40,141 nucleotides of DNA from Fimenecus sp963624605 (GCA_963624605.1 CAVFQD010000011.1:1-40141), one strand, 5' to 3'; positions 23,211 through 32,551 are shown, counted from the first letter of the stretch. Notes: a model not told the origin generated them from the letters alone. Numbers and translations are program-made.

Positions 23211-23240
23211 TTGACAAGCATTTCTCATATTAACTATAAA
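23211..23240 (+). promoter_or_regulatory. Plus-strand sigma-A promoter without an assigned gene
   Basis: A perfect TTGACA and TATAAA are spaced by 18 bases, pointing away from nfnA into a region without a recognisable gene. A strong terminator follows about 220 bases later. Confidence 0.55.
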
Positions 23241-23246
23241 TTTTAT

Positions 23247-23490
23247 CACAAACGCATTTTATTTTCAACAATAAATAACAAAATTATTGCTTTAGAAATA
23301 TGAAATATATGGAAATTCACCAAGCCTTTCCCGTATCAAATCTTACAAAACTGTAATGGAATTTGTCTTTCGCTTATGCTTGATTGACAGGATTAAGGAC
23401 GATAATATCATCGACACGCTGAAAACAGAAGTCGGCTGATATAGATTTTTCACACAGCAAAAGGCACTCGAAAGAGTGCCTTTTGTGTTT
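23247..23490 (+). other. Candidate orphan transcription unit (small RNA or gene relic)
   Basis: The stretch between the promoter at 23211-23240 and the terminator at 23458-23485 would give an RNA of about 240 nt. It contains two tiny overlapping ORFs, 23300-23356 (18 codons) and 23356-23439 (27 codons, starting MEFVFRLCLIDRIKDD), joined by TAATG. Neither has a good ribosome site. They could be the rest of a decayed gene, and the unit could equally be a small RNA. Function unknown. Confidence 0.4.
23458..23490 (+). terminator. Strong orphan terminator
   Basis: A perfect 12-bp stem (23458-23469 with 23474-23485) has a GAAA tetraloop and is followed by TGTTT. No conventional gene ends here on either strand. 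Confidence 0.8.
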
Positions 23491-23567
23491 GGGTAATGTG
23501 AAGTGAAGCGGAGCGGGTACTTTGCACAGATTGAATTTTATAGCGAATACCGTAGGGCGGGGCAGTA

Positions 23568-23812
23568 CCCTTTGGGCGAGGGAAGAGTGAAAAGTGAAGA
23601 GTGAAGAGGTGTGGGTGCTTCGCACGGCGTCGTCGTTTGCTCCGTATCGTTCGCAACAGCCTTTGGCTATTTCTCGCTCACTTTGCAACTCCTCCTTTTC
23701 CGCAAAAATCTCGCTCGCCTCGCCTGCTCGGTTGTAAACACCCTCCCAACGGCTCGCTGTCGCTACCAACTTTTGCGGATTGACGGACAGCCGCAAGGGC
23801 TGTCCCTACGGG
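23568..23812 (-). repeat. Composite repeat: block C fused to a full 191-bp element
   Basis: Bases 23622-23812 are a full, inverted copy of the 191-bp element at 5459-5649, with no length change. Directly attached, 23568-23625 match the reverse complement of 39545-39609 (block C, rich in CTTCACT-type direct repeats, one unit shorter here). The flank 23813-23832 also matches the sequence before block A at about 39623-39645. The mosaic order suggests block-wise rearrangement. ORFs through it are spurious. Confidence 0.9.
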
Positions 23813-23923
23813 TTGTGCGTTTCAATATCGGGTAGGGCGGGAGCAAGCTGTATAGTGTAATAAGGCAGTAAACAGGCAATGTAAAGACAATGATATAACT
23901 TTCAAACATCAATACAACCGCAA
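23813..23923. other. Intergenic spacer, mostly featureless
   Basis: After about 20 bases shared with the 39.6-kb repeat flank, I see no gene, promoter or strong hairpin until the secA terminator. Confidence 0.5.
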
Positions 23924-23955
23924 AAGCAAAAGACGCACTCACAGAGTGCGTCTTT
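23924..23955 (-). terminator. Rho-independent terminator of secA
   Basis: An 11-bp stem (23929-23939 with 23945-23955) has a 5-nt loop and is followed on the minus strand by TTTGCTTTTG. It is 18 bases past the secA stop. Confidence 0.83.
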
Positions 23956-23972
23956 ATTTGTTGAATATTCAA

Positions 23973-26699
23973 TTATTCGTCCTTGCCGCAGCAATGCTTA
24001 TATTTTTTGCCGCTTCCGCAAGGGCAGGGGTCGTTTCTGCCTATTTTCTTTTCTTTCTTGACGGGGCGTTTCTTTTCGCTTCCGTCGGTTGCACCGCTGG
24101 TGCCGGTAATCTTTGCCTGCTCCTCACGCTTTACCTCTTCGTTTGTACGAAGAACAACCGTAAGAATACCCGTTACGGTACCCTCGCAGATAGCTGCGCT
24201 CATCTCGTCAAACATATCAAAGCTTTCAAGTCTGAACGCAACAACGGGGTCCTGCTGACCGTAGGAGCGAAGATAAATACCGCTCTTCAAGTCCTCCATC
24301 TCGTCAATGTGATCCATCCATCTGCGGTCAACATTGGCAAGGAGAATCTTTCTTTCAAGCTCTGCCATAACGGCGGTGCCGTATTTTTCCTTACGCTCGT
24401 CAAATCTCTTGTATGCGCAGTCCAAAAACAGCTTCTTGAAATCGTCCGCACTTGTAAGCCCTTCCGCGCTTCTGCCGTCAAGCACCCATGAGAGCTTTGC
24501 AAGCATACCCTGAACATTCCACTCTTCCTTGGGCAACGCCGACGGGCAGTAGAAGTCAACCTGCTGATTGAAATAGTCGTCAATCATCTTCGTTATGGTA
24601 GCGTCAAGGTCTACGCCGTCGAGAATCTGATTCCTCTGACCGTAAATGACCTCTCTCTGCTTGTTCATAACATCGTCGAAGTTAAGAACCTGTCGTCTTG
24701 CGGCGAAGTTGTTACCCTCAACCTTCTTCTGTGCGCCCTCTATAAGATTTGTGAGCATCTTTGTCTCAAGTGGCATATCGTCGTCAACATTGAAGGTGTC
24801 GAGAATCATATAAAATCTGTCGCCTGCGAAGAGCCTCAAAAGCTCATCCTCAGCCGAAAGGTAGAAACGGCTCTTACCTGGGTCGCCCTGACGACCCGCA
24901 CGGCCTCTCAACTGGTTGTCGATACGCCTCGACTCGTGTCTTTCCGTACCGATTATATAAAGGCCGCCTGCCGCACGAACCTTGTCCGCCTCTTCGGCAA
25001 GCTCCTGCTTATGCTTTTCCTCAAGCTCGTGATAAACACGCCTTGCTTCGATAATCTCCTCGTTGTCGGTCTCGGCATAGCCCGTAGCCTCAGCGATAAG
25101 CTCCTCCGAGAAGTCCTTTTTGCGCATTTCCGCCTTAGCCATATACTCGGGGTTACCGCCGAGGATAATATCCGTACCGCGGCCCGCCATATTCGTTGCG
25201 ATTGTAACTGCGCCGTACTTACCTGCCTGCGCTACGATTTCAGCCTCTTTGTCGTGATACTTCGCATTGAGCACCTCGTGCTTTATGCCCCTCTTTTTGA
25301 GAGCCTTTGAAAGCAATTCGCTCTTTTCGATGTTTACCGTACCGACAAGCACGGGCTGACCCTTTGCGTTGGCTTCGAGAATCTGCTCGATTATAGCGTT
25401 GAACTTTGCCTGCTCGGTCTTATAGAGCAAGTCGTTCTGGTCGTCTCTTATCATGGGCTTGTTTGTCGGGATTGCAATAACATCAAGTCCGTAAATTTCC
25501 TGAAACTCGGTGCTCTCCGTCATCGCGGTACCCGTCATACCCGAAAGCTTATCATAAAGACGGAAATAGTTCTGGAATGTAATGGTCGCGAGCGTCTTTG
25601 ACTCTCGTTCAACCTTAACTCCCTCTTTTGCCTCAATAGCCTGATGCAAACCGTCGGAATAACGCCTGCCGAGCATAATTCTGCCCGTAAACTCGTCGAC
25701 AATAAGCACCTCGCCGTCCTTGACAACATAGTCTACATCACGCTTCATAACGCCGTGAGCACGGATAGCCTGGTCGATATGGTGCTGAATTGTGATGTTT
25801 TCGGCGTCCATAAGGTTTTCAAGGTTAAAGAAGCGTTCTGCCTTTTCAATACCGCTCTTGGTAAGGGTTGCGCTCTTTGCCTTTTCATCGACAACATAGT
25901 CACCGTCTGCGTCAACCGCTTCCTCGGCGTTCATCTTGGTGTCGAGCTCCTTGACGGTAATCCTTTTAAGGGTTTTTACGAAGTTGTCCGCAATCTTGTA
26001 AAGGTCGGTTGACTTGTCGCCCGCACCGGAAATGATAAGCGGCGTCCTCGCCTCATCAATAAGGATTGAGTCAACCTCATCGACAATGGCAAAGCTGTGT
26101 CCGCGCTGAACCCTCTGCTCTGCGTAAATCACCATATTGTCACGAAGATAGTCAAAGCCCATCTCGTTGTTTGTGCCGTAGGTTATATCTGCGTTGTATG
26201 CCGCACGCCTCTGCTCGTTATCAAGCTCGTGGACGATAAGTCCGACGGAAAGTCCCAAAAATCTGAAAACCTTTCCCATCCATTCGGAGTCGCGGCGAGC
26301 AAGGTAATCGTTGACCGTTACGATGTGAACGCCTTTTCCCGTAAGGGCGTTTAAGTATGCGGGAAGAGTTGCGACAAGAGTTTTACCCTCGCCCGTTTTC
26401 ATCTCCGCAATTCTGCCCTGATGAAGTATGATACCGCCGATTATCTGTACGGGGAAATGCTTCATATTGAGGACGCGCCACGAAGCCTCACGGCAGGTTG
26501 CAAACGCCTCGGGCAAAATATCGTCAAGCGTTTCGCCGTCCTGAAGTCTCCGCTTAAATTCCTCTGTCTTTGCCTTTAACTGCTCGTCCGAAAGGCTGCT
26601 GTATTCCTCCTCATATGAGAGAACCTTTTTCTGTATCGGCATTACCCTCTTTACTTCCTTTGAAGAGTAATCTCCGAAAATCTTTTTAAGTAAGGACAT
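23973..26699 (-). CDS. secA: Preprotein translocase ATPase SecA
   Basis: Motor ATPase that pushes unfolded preproteins through SecYEG. At 908 aa it is full length. Walker A is MKTGEGKTLVATLPAYLNAL (near residue 103), the DEAD-like motif is AIVDEVDSILIDEARTPLI, the preprotein cross-linking region follows, and the second ATPase half has NMAGRGTDIILGGNP and GRAGRQGDPG. The C-terminal zinc motif CPCGSGKKYKHCC, after a basic linker, binds SecB-like partners or ribosomes in other bacteria. AAGGAA lies 6-7 bases before the ATG. A TATAAT box at 26735-26740 on the minus strand may give it its own promoter after the ftsH terminator. Confidence 0.98.
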   Translation of the reverse strand: MSLLKKIFGDYSSKEVKRVMPIQKKVLSYEEEYSSLSDEQLKAKTEEFKRRLQDGETLDDILPEAFATCREASWRVLNMKHFPVQIIGGIILHQGRIAEMKTGEGKTLVATLPAYLNALTGKGVHIVTVNDYLARRDSEWMGKVFRFLGLSVGLIVHELDNEQRRAAYNADITYGTNNEMGFDYLRDNMVIYAEQRVQRGHSFAIVDEVDSILIDEARTPLIISGAGDKSTDLYKIADNFVKTLKRITVKELDTKMNAEEAVDADGDYVVDEKAKSATLTKSGIEKAERFFNLENLMDAENITIQHHIDQAIRAHGVMKRDVDYVVKDGEVLIVDEFTGRIMLGRRYSDGLHQAIEAKEGVKVERESKTLATITFQNYFRLYDKLSGMTGTAMTESTEFQEIYGLDVIAIPTNKPMIRDDQNDLLYKTEQAKFNAIIEQILEANAKGQPVLVGTVNIEKSELLSKALKKRGIKHEVLNAKYHDKEAEIVAQAGKYGAVTIATNMAGRGTDIILGGNPEYMAKAEMRKKDFSEELIAEATGYAETDNEEIIEARRVYHELEEKHKQELAEEADKVRAAGGLYIIGTERHESRRIDNQLRGRAGRQGDPGKSRFYLSAEDELLRLFAGDRFYMILDTFNVDDDMPLETKMLTNLIEGAQKKVEGNNFAARRQVLNFDDVMNKQREVIYGQRNQILDGVDLDATITKMIDDYFNQQVDFYCPSALPKEEWNVQGMLAKLSWVLDGRSAEGLTSADDFKKLFLDCAYKRFDERKEKYGTAVMAELERKILLANVDRRWMDHIDEMEDLKSGIYLRSYGQQDPVVAFRLESFDMFDEMSAAICEGTVTGILTVVLRTNEEVKREEQAKITGTSGATDGSEKKRPVKKEKKIGRNDPCPCGSGKKYKHCCGKDE

Positions 26700-26773
26700 A
26701 GTATTTTCCTTTCACTGTACAAATATACTAATCTATTATATAACATATAAATTTGTAAATCTACTGTTTTTTG

Positions 26774-26807
26774 TAAAAAAATGCAGTACAGGCGTGCTGT
26801 ACTGCAT
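26774..26807 (-). terminator. Rho-independent terminator after ftsH
   Basis: A perfect 11-bp stem (26781-26791 with 26797-26807) has a 5-nt loop and is followed by six T on the minus strand. It separates the ftsH operon from secA. Confidence 0.92.
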
Positions 26808-26812
26808 AAATT

Positions 26813-28786
26813 TTAATCATCCGTCTTTTCGCCGTCGGATTTTTCCGAGGCTTCAGCCGTTTCGGGAGTCTTTGCTTCAACAGCATCGGATTTTACCTCG
26901 GGCTTTGTCTCCTCATCGTCGGAGAACAGGGGCTCAAGCTCTTCGCCGTTCATAATGCGCTTGAATTCCTCGCCGGTAAGCTTTTCACGCTTAACAAGCT
27001 CAAGCGCTACGGCGTGAAGCTTGTCAATATGCTCTGTGAGTATATCCTCGGTCTGCTTATAGGCGTTGAGAATGATCTTCTCAACCTCTTGGTCTATCTG
27101 CGAAGCAACAGTCTCGGAGTAGTTCCTCATATGGTTATAATCCTTGCCGAGGAACACCTCATCGTTGTTCTGACCGAATGCGATAGGTCCGAGCGTGTCG
27201 CTCATACCGTATCTCGTAACCATCTTCCTTGCCTGCTCGCTGGCTCTTTCAATATCGTTTGAAGCACCCGTGGAAATGTCGTTGAAAATAATCTTTTCCG
27301 CAACCCGTCCGCCGAGAAGTCCGACGATATCGTCAAGCATTTTTGACTTCATAAGGTGCATTTCGTCGTGCTCGGGCTGATACATTGTAAAGCCGCCCGC
27401 CATACCTCTCGGTACGATTGAAATGTGGGTAACGGGGTCCTCGTGTTCAAGATAGAACGATGTAACCGCATGACCCGCCTCATGATAAGCGGTAATTTTT
27501 TTGTCCTTTTCGGAAATCTTGTGAGACTTCTTTTCCGTGCCGACAACGACCTTCATTGTAGCCTCTTCAATTTCTTTCATCGTGATTGCCTTTAATTTTC
27601 TTCTTGCCGCAAGCAAAGCCGCTTCGTTAAGAAGGTTTTCAAGGTCAGCACCCGTAAAGCCTACGGTCGCGCCTGCAATATTGCGAAGATTTACATCGGG
27701 TCCGAGGGGCTTTTTCCTTGCGTGAACCTTGAGTATCTCTTCCCTGCCCTTTAAGTCGGGATAGTTTACGGTAACCTGTCTGTCAAATCTGCCTGGTCTT
27801 AAAAGAGCCGGGTCAAGGATGTCGGGACGGTTTGTAGCGGCAATTACGATAACGCCCTCGTTGGGTCCGAAGCCGTCCATTTCAACAAGCAGCTGGTTAA
27901 GGGTCTGCTCTCTCTCGTCGTGGCCGCCGCCCATACCTGCGCCTCTGTGTCTGCCGACTGCGTCGATTTCATCTATAAAAATAATGGACGGAGCGTTTTT
28001 CTTTGCCTCCGCAAAAAGGTCTCTTACTCTGGAAGCACCTACGCCGACATACATTTCAACGAAATCAGAGCCCGAAATTGAGAAGAACGGAGCGCCTGCC
28101 TCACCTGCAACCGCACGGGCAAGCAATGTTTTACCTGTGCCGGGAGGGCCTACAAGGAGCACGCCCTTGGGTATTCTTGCGCCGAGAGCACTGAAGTCCT
28201 TGGGAGCTTTCAAAAACTCAACAATCTCTTCAAGCTCTTCCTTTTCCTCGTCTGCGCCCGCAACATCGGCAAAGGTAGTCGTGTTCTTTTCGTCGTTCTT
28301 TTTATAGCGCGCCTTGCCGAACGACATTGCCCTGTTGTTCTCGCTCTGAACACTCTGATTCATACGCCTGAACATAAAGAGCATTACGCCGGCAAGCAAA
28401 AGAATCATAACGGCGGTCGGCAAAAGGCTTACCCACCATGAATTTGCGGAGCCCGAAGCGTAGTCCATTTTAATCTGGTTGTCGGGATTCTCCTTGTTGT
28501 ACTCCACAACATCGTCGTGAATGTCATCGACAAAAAGGCTGACATTCGGCACAGTGTATTTATAGGTGGTGTCATCGTCCTTAAGCTTGTATTCAAGCGC
28601 ACCGCTTGAAAGGTTGAGCTTGTATTCGGTTACCATATGGTTTTCAAACATATTGACAACCTCATAGTACTCTGTTTTCTTACTTGTCTGAGTACCCGAC
28701 ATATAGTAAAAAGAAATAAAGAGCACAAGCACCAACGGGATTACAACATAAGGGATAATTACCTTCCAGTTGTTGTTTTTTTTCAA
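26813..28786 (-). CDS. ftsH: ATP-dependent zinc metalloprotease FtsH
   Basis: Membrane-anchored AAA+ protease that degrades misfolded membrane proteins and regulatory proteins. It has 657 aa, with transmembrane segments at about residues 9-28 and 112-134 framing a short extracytoplasmic domain. Walker A is GPPGTGKT, Walker B SIIFIDEID, the second-region-of-homology stretch ATNRPDILDPALLRPGRFDR, and the zinc site HEAGH with a later glutamate/aspartate ligand. The C-terminal 50 residues are acidic (Glu/Asp/Lys-rich). The start is TTG at 28786, 8 bases after AAGGAGAG; no ATG is near. It follows hpt by 15 bases, the known tilS-hpt-ftsH order. Confidence 0.98.
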   Translation of the reverse strand: MKKNNNWKVIIPYVVIPLVLVLFISFYYMSGTQTSKKTEYYEVVNMFENHMVTEYKLNLSSGALEYKLKDDDTTYKYTVPNVSLFVDDIHDDVVEYNKENPDNQIKMDYASGSANSWWVSLLPTAVMILLLAGVMLFMFRRMNQSVQSENNRAMSFGKARYKKNDEKNTTTFADVAGADEEKEELEEIVEFLKAPKDFSALGARIPKGVLLVGPPGTGKTLLARAVAGEAGAPFFSISGSDFVEMYVGVGASRVRDLFAEAKKNAPSIIFIDEIDAVGRHRGAGMGGGHDEREQTLNQLLVEMDGFGPNEGVIVIAATNRPDILDPALLRPGRFDRQVTVNYPDLKGREEILKVHARKKPLGPDVNLRNIAGATVGFTGADLENLLNEAALLAARRKLKAITMKEIEEATMKVVVGTEKKSHKISEKDKKITAYHEAGHAVTSFYLEHEDPVTHISIVPRGMAGGFTMYQPEHDEMHLMKSKMLDDIVGLLGGRVAEKIIFNDISTGASNDIERASEQARKMVTRYGMSDTLGPIAFGQNNDEVFLGKDYNHMRNYSETVASQIDQEVEKIILNAYKQTEDILTEHIDKLHAVALELVKREKLTGEEFKRIMNGEELEPLFSDDEETKPEVKSDAVEAKTPETAEASEKSDGEKTDD

Positions 28787-28801
28787 TTAACTTCTCTCCT
28801 T

Positions 28802-29365
28802 TTACTCATTCTCGTAAACACAGGGTTTGAGAATACCTACATAAGGCAAATTTCTGTATTTTTCCGCATAGTCAAGACCGTAGCCCACAACAAATGCGTC
28901 GGGAATCGTAGCTCCCGAATAATCGGCTTTAAGGTCTACCGCTCTTCTGTCCGGCTTGTCGAGAAGAGTGCATATCTTAATGCTCGACGGATTTCTTCTT
29001 GAAAGTATGTCCATAAGATAGTGAAGCGTTTTGCCGCTGTCGAGAATATCCTCGACAATAAGCAAATCAGAGCCCTCGATAACATTTGTGTCAAGGTCCT
29101 TTATGATTTTGACCGCGCCCGATGAGGATGTGGAATTTCCGTAGCTCGATACCGCCATAAAGTCGATACAGCACGGGATTTTAATTTCCCTCATAAGGTC
29201 GCCCATAAACACAACCGATCCCTTGAGAACGCTTACCAAAAGAAGCTTTTTGCCCTTATAATCCTCGGATATGCGCTCGCCGAGCCCCTTGACGATTTCT
29301 TTAAGCTGCTCCTGTGAGAGAAGCACCTGTTCAATATCATTTTCCATAATGCTTTTGCTGTCCAT
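28802..29365 (-). CDS. hpt: Hypoxanthine phosphoribosyltransferase
   Basis: Purine salvage enzyme making IMP or GMP from hypoxanthine or guanine plus PRPP. The protein is 187 aa. The PRPP loop is LLIVEDILDSGKTLHYLMDI (near residue 105), the flexible loop is FMAVSSYGNSTSSSG, and the base-pocket region is DAFVVGYGLDYAEKYRNLPYVG with the terminal Lys/Pro. The ATG at 29365 sits 2 bases after the tilS TAA, and AGGGG from the tilS end serves as ribosome site. TilS and Hpt are adjacent and interact in Bacillus, where they also influence ftsH expression; whether this holds here is inference. Confidence 0.97.
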   Translation of the reverse strand: MDSKSIMENDIEQVLLSQEQLKEIVKGLGERISEDYKGKKLLLVSVLKGSVVFMGDLMREIKIPCCIDFMAVSSYGNSTSSSGAVKIIKDLDTNVIEGSDLLIVEDILDSGKTLHYLMDILSRRNPSSIKICTLLDKPDRRAVDLKADYSGATIPDAFVVGYGLDYAEKYRNLPYVGILKPCVYENE

Positions 29366-29367
29366 TT

Positions 29368-30711
29368 TTACCCCTGCTCCTGACTTATGTTTAATTTGAT
29401 TGCTTTTTTTGTCGCCGTGCTCACACGGTACTTCTTATTCGTTCCGTAGCCCCGAAGCCACACAACCTCTCCGCCGCTGTCAAGAATTATCATACCGTTC
29501 CTGTCCTCCGGCGGAATTTTATCCTCATTAAAAAGCTTTTTGAGGGTTTTCGTAACATTCCTTTTGGGAAGAGTGAATTTGTCGCCGTCTTTTCTGCTTC
29601 TGAGTATCGGCGTATTGGATATTTTATCACAATCGATAAGATTATCCAATATATCTTTATTAAGATTTTGTAAATCTTTTGTGTCGAAGCTCTCCGCACA
29701 GACCTTGCAAAACGGTAAATTAACAGCCGTGCCGTCAAGCGGCAACTCTGCCGAAAACGCTTCTGCGGTCTCAGGCTTTTTGAAAATTTTCCCGTTTCTG
29801 CTGACAAGCCGTACGGACGAAACGCTTACAAGGCTTTTTCCGCTTCCGACAAACGAAATAAAATCGTCAATATGCTTTGCCTCGACCTCGCCTTGCGACG
29901 CCTCCTTGAGGTACCTTGCCGCAACACGCTTTTGAAGAAATGCGTCCAGAGCCGAAAACTCCTTTTCGAGCAGCACTCCGTCCTTTACGCAAAGCGAATA
30001 TTTTTCCGAAGCTATGCCGTCCGCAAAGACTTCCTGTTCCCTCATCCTCGAAATAAAGCCCGAAAGCGCACCGACGGCGTTTTCGTTTATTTCGCACAGC
30101 AACGGCAAAACCCTGTTTCTTATTTTATTGCGTGAATACTCACATTCGAGATTTGTGCTGTCCGTAACATAGGAAAGTCCGTTTTGAGCGCAGTAGCGTT
30201 CAATATCCTTCCTGTCGGTTTCGATAAGCGGTCTTATTATGTTATCCCTGACGGGAGGAATACCGCACGCTCCCCTTGAGCCCGCTCCCCTTACAAGATT
30301 TAACAAAAGCGTTTCCGCATTGTCGTTTAAGTTGTGCGCCGTGGCGATTTTACCGTTTTCCCCTGCGAGAGAACGGAAAAATTCATACCGCACCTGCCGT
30401 CCGCACTCCTCCTCGCCCAAGCCTCTCTGCTTTGACAAAGCGGGAATATCGGCATGGAGAATTTCAAGCGGAACGCCGAGCCTTTCACACAGCGCCTTAC
30501 AGCTCTGCTCGTCTCTTTGAGCCTCCGCACCCCTGATACCGTGGTTGATGTGTGCGGCGACAAGGGAAAAGCCGTATTCGTCTTTAAGAGAATTGAGCAC
30601 GCTCAGCAGGCATACCGAATCCGCTCCGCCCGAGAGCCCGACAACAATCCTGTCGCAGCTTTCAAGCATACCGTACTTTTTTATTACGGAAAGCACGCTG
30701 TCCTTATTCAT
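29368..30711 (-). CDS. tilS: tRNA(Ile)-lysidine synthase
   Basis: PP-loop ligase that converts cytidine 34 of the tRNA-Ile CAU anticodon to lysidine so that it reads AUA. From the ATG at 30711 it is 447 aa. The PP-loop SGGADS lies near residue 27, followed by AAHINHGIRG and ATAHNLNDNAETLLLNLVRGAG. The C-terminal TilS domain carries RKDGDKFTLPKR and LRGYGTNKKYRV-type sequence. The open frame runs to 30888, but its extra 59 residues are an out-of-frame shadow of dnaB. The chosen ATG overlaps the dnaB stop by 8 bases and has GGAGA about 10 bases ahead. Confidence 0.95.
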   Translation of the reverse strand: MNKDSVLSVIKKYGMLESCDRIVVGLSGGADSVCLLSVLNSLKDEYGFSLVAAHINHGIRGAEAQRDEQSCKALCERLGVPLEILHADIPALSKQRGLGEEECGRQVRYEFFRSLAGENGKIATAHNLNDNAETLLLNLVRGAGSRGACGIPPVRDNIIRPLIETDRKDIERYCAQNGLSYVTDSTNLECEYSRNKIRNRVLPLLCEINENAVGALSGFISRMREQEVFADGIASEKYSLCVKDGVLLEKEFSALDAFLQKRVAARYLKEASQGEVEAKHIDDFISFVGSGKSLVSVSSVRLVSRNGKIFKKPETAEAFSAELPLDGTAVNLPFCKVCAESFDTKDLQNLNKDILDNLIDCDKISNTPILRSRKDGDKFTLPKRNVTKTLKKLFNEDKIPPEDRNGMIILDSGGEVVWLRGYGTNKKYRVSTATKKAIKLNISQEQG

Positions 30712-32080
30712 TTCGTACAGTCTCCAAGGATGAGAATAATGTAAATTCCTTAGTCCAGTTGAGGTCAACATCGCCGGTTGAGCCGTGTCTGTTTTTGACG
30801 ACAAGCACCTGAGCCTTGTTGTCCAACGCTGCGTTGAGCTCCGCCGCCTTATCGTCATCCTTACCCTCGCTCTCGTAGTAGCCCTCACGGTAAAGCATGA
30901 GGATAATATCCGCGTCCTGCTCTATTGAGCCCGATTCACGCAAGTCCGACATCTGCGGACGGTGCGCCTTACCTCTTGCGTCGGTCGAACGGTTCAGCTG
31001 CGAACAGGTTACAACGGGAATATGCAGGTCCTTTGCCATAAGCTTCAGGTTCCTTGTAATTTCCGAAACCTCCTGAACACGGCTGTCGGTCTTTTTTGTA
31101 CCGGTCATAAGCTGTAAGTAGTCTATAATCACGCAGTCGACATTTTTCATTCGTCTGACCCTTGATTTCATCTCGTTTACGGTGATTGTCGAGGTATCGT
31201 CAAAATAGAGCTCGGCGTCGTTGAGTGCGTAAGCCGCTTCGCCTATTCTGTTCCATTCCTCGGGAGAAATTTCGCCCGTTCGAAACTTGCTTGACTCAAC
31301 CCTTGCCTCAGTGGCAAGTATCCTCTGTGCAAGCTGTTCCTTTGACATCTCCAAAGAGAAGAAAACGACCTTTTTTCTGCCCGTAACAGCCATATTTCTT
31401 GCGATATTCAGCGCAAAGCTCGTTTTACCCATGGCGGGACGGGCACCGATAAGAATAAGGTCGGATTTGTTAAAGCCCGTGGTGTATTTATCGAGCATAC
31501 CGAAGCCCGTGGAGATACCGAGGTATTTTTCCCTGTCCGGCGAGGTCTTTTTACGCAGGTCCTCATAGACCTCGTTATAGATAATATCGCTTATCTTTGT
31601 AGGTCCTACGGTAGTTCTGCCCTGTCTTATGTCGTAAATCTTCTGCTCGGCGGAGTTGAGTATCTGATCCGCCGACGCCTCCGCCGCCGCAGCGTCGTTT
31701 GCGATTTCCCTTGCGGTGTTGAGAAGCGTGCGAAGAACATATTTTTCCTTTACGATTTTGGCATAAGCCGTAACATTTGCGGTAGACGGCACTATCTGCG
31801 CCAGCTGCGCCAGATAATTTTTGCCGCCCGCGTCGTCGTAAATGCCCTTGCTTTTAAGCTCCTCAAGAACAAGCAAAGCGTCAAACTTCTGTCCCAAGGC
31901 GTCAAGATTTACGATAATTGAGAAAATCTCACGGTGCTGCGGGATATAGAAGTGCTCCGCCTTTGTAATGTCCGCAATGCTCAAAAGACAGTCGGGGTCC
32001 ATAAGAAGGCTTCCGAGAACCGCCTGCTCCGCTTCAAGACTGTACGGCTCGTTGTTTTGGTCAAATAATATGTTATCCAT
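30704..32080 (-). CDS. dnaB: Replicative DNA helicase
   Basis: Hexameric 5'-3' helicase that unwinds DNA at the replication fork. It has 458 aa. The N-terminal domain begins with EPYSLEAEQAVLGSLLMDP, Walker A is GARPAMGKTSFALNIA (near residue 205), Walker B VDCVIIDYLQLM, and the C-terminal DnaB motifs include LRESGSIEQDADIILMLYRE and VVKNRHGSTG. The ATG at 32080 is 5 bases after GGTGG; a second ATG at 32083 and a GTG at 32089 sit too close to that site. It lies 16 bases after rplI, the conserved rplI-dnaB order of Firmicutes, and overlaps tilS. Confidence 0.97.
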   Translation of the reverse strand: MDNILFDQNNEPYSLEAEQAVLGSLLMDPDCLLSIADITKAEHFYIPQHREIFSIIVNLDALGQKFDALLVLEELKSKGIYDDAGGKNYLAQLAQIVPSTANVTAYAKIVKEKYVLRTLLNTAREIANDAAAAEASADQILNSAEQKIYDIRQGRTTVGPTKISDIIYNEVYEDLRKKTSPDREKYLGISTGFGMLDKYTTGFNKSDLILIGARPAMGKTSFALNIARNMAVTGRKKVVFFSLEMSKEQLAQRILATEARVESSKFRTGEISPEEWNRIGEAAYALNDAELYFDDTSTITVNEMKSRVRRMKNVDCVIIDYLQLMTGTKKTDSRVQEVSEITRNLKLMAKDLHIPVVTCSQLNRSTDARGKAHRPQMSDLRESGSIEQDADIILMLYREGYYESEGKDDDKAAELNAALDNKAQVLVVKNRHGSTGDVDLNWTKEFTLFSSLETVRNE

Positions 32081-32096
32081 CATTTCCACCCAAAAA

Positions 32097-32537
32097 TTAT
32101 TCGCCGACTTCGACGGAAATTTCCGCGCTTATGTTCTGATAGAGCTTTACCTCTGCCGAATATGTTCCGAAGTTTTTGATGTCAGCCATTGAAATCTTTC
32201 TCTTGTCAACATCGACTCCGAGCTGATTTTTAATCTCCGTTGCAACATCCTTTGAGGTTATCGAGCCGAAGAGCTTGCCGTTCTGACCCGCCTTTGCCTT
32301 GAGCTTTACGGTCTTTGAATCGAGCTTGTTTTTCGCCTCGTTTGCATTTGCTATTTCAACCTCAAGCTTGTGCTGCTTTGAAGCCTCGCTGTTCTTGTAT
32401 TCGGTCATAGCCTGAGCGTTTGCCTCGACTGCAAGATTTTTCGGGAAAAGGTAGTTCCTCGCATAGCCGTCCGAAGCCTTAACCTTTTCACCCTTTTTGC
32501 CGAGACCCTTAACGTCCGCCTTCAAAATAACTTCCAT
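32097..32537 (-). CDS. rplI: 50S ribosomal protein L9
   Basis: Large-subunit protein of 146 aa. Its N-terminal domain (MEVILKADVKGLGKKGEKVK, then DGYARNYLFPKNLAVEAN) is diagnostic. A long connecting helix (about 45-75) and the C-terminal domain with KLFGSITSKDVA follow. AGGT is 7 bases before the ATG. It lies between the DHH phosphoesterase and dnaB, matching the gdpP-rplI-dnaB arrangement known from Bacillus. Confidence 0.98.
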   Translation of the reverse strand: MEVILKADVKGLGKKGEKVKASDGYARNYLFPKNLAVEANAQAMTEYKNSEASKQHKLEVEIANANEAKNKLDSKTVKLKAKAGQNGKLFGSITSKDVATEIKNQLGVDVDKRKISMADIKNFGTYSAEVKLYQNISAEISVEVGE

Positions 32538-32551
32538 AGTTTTACCTCCGT

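Noticed and set aside
23374..23796. Minus-strand 140-codon frame
   Set aside because: It crosses an orphan terminator and two unrelated repeat blocks, with low-complexity SLFTFHSSL-type sequence from the CTTCACT repeats. It is not a gene.
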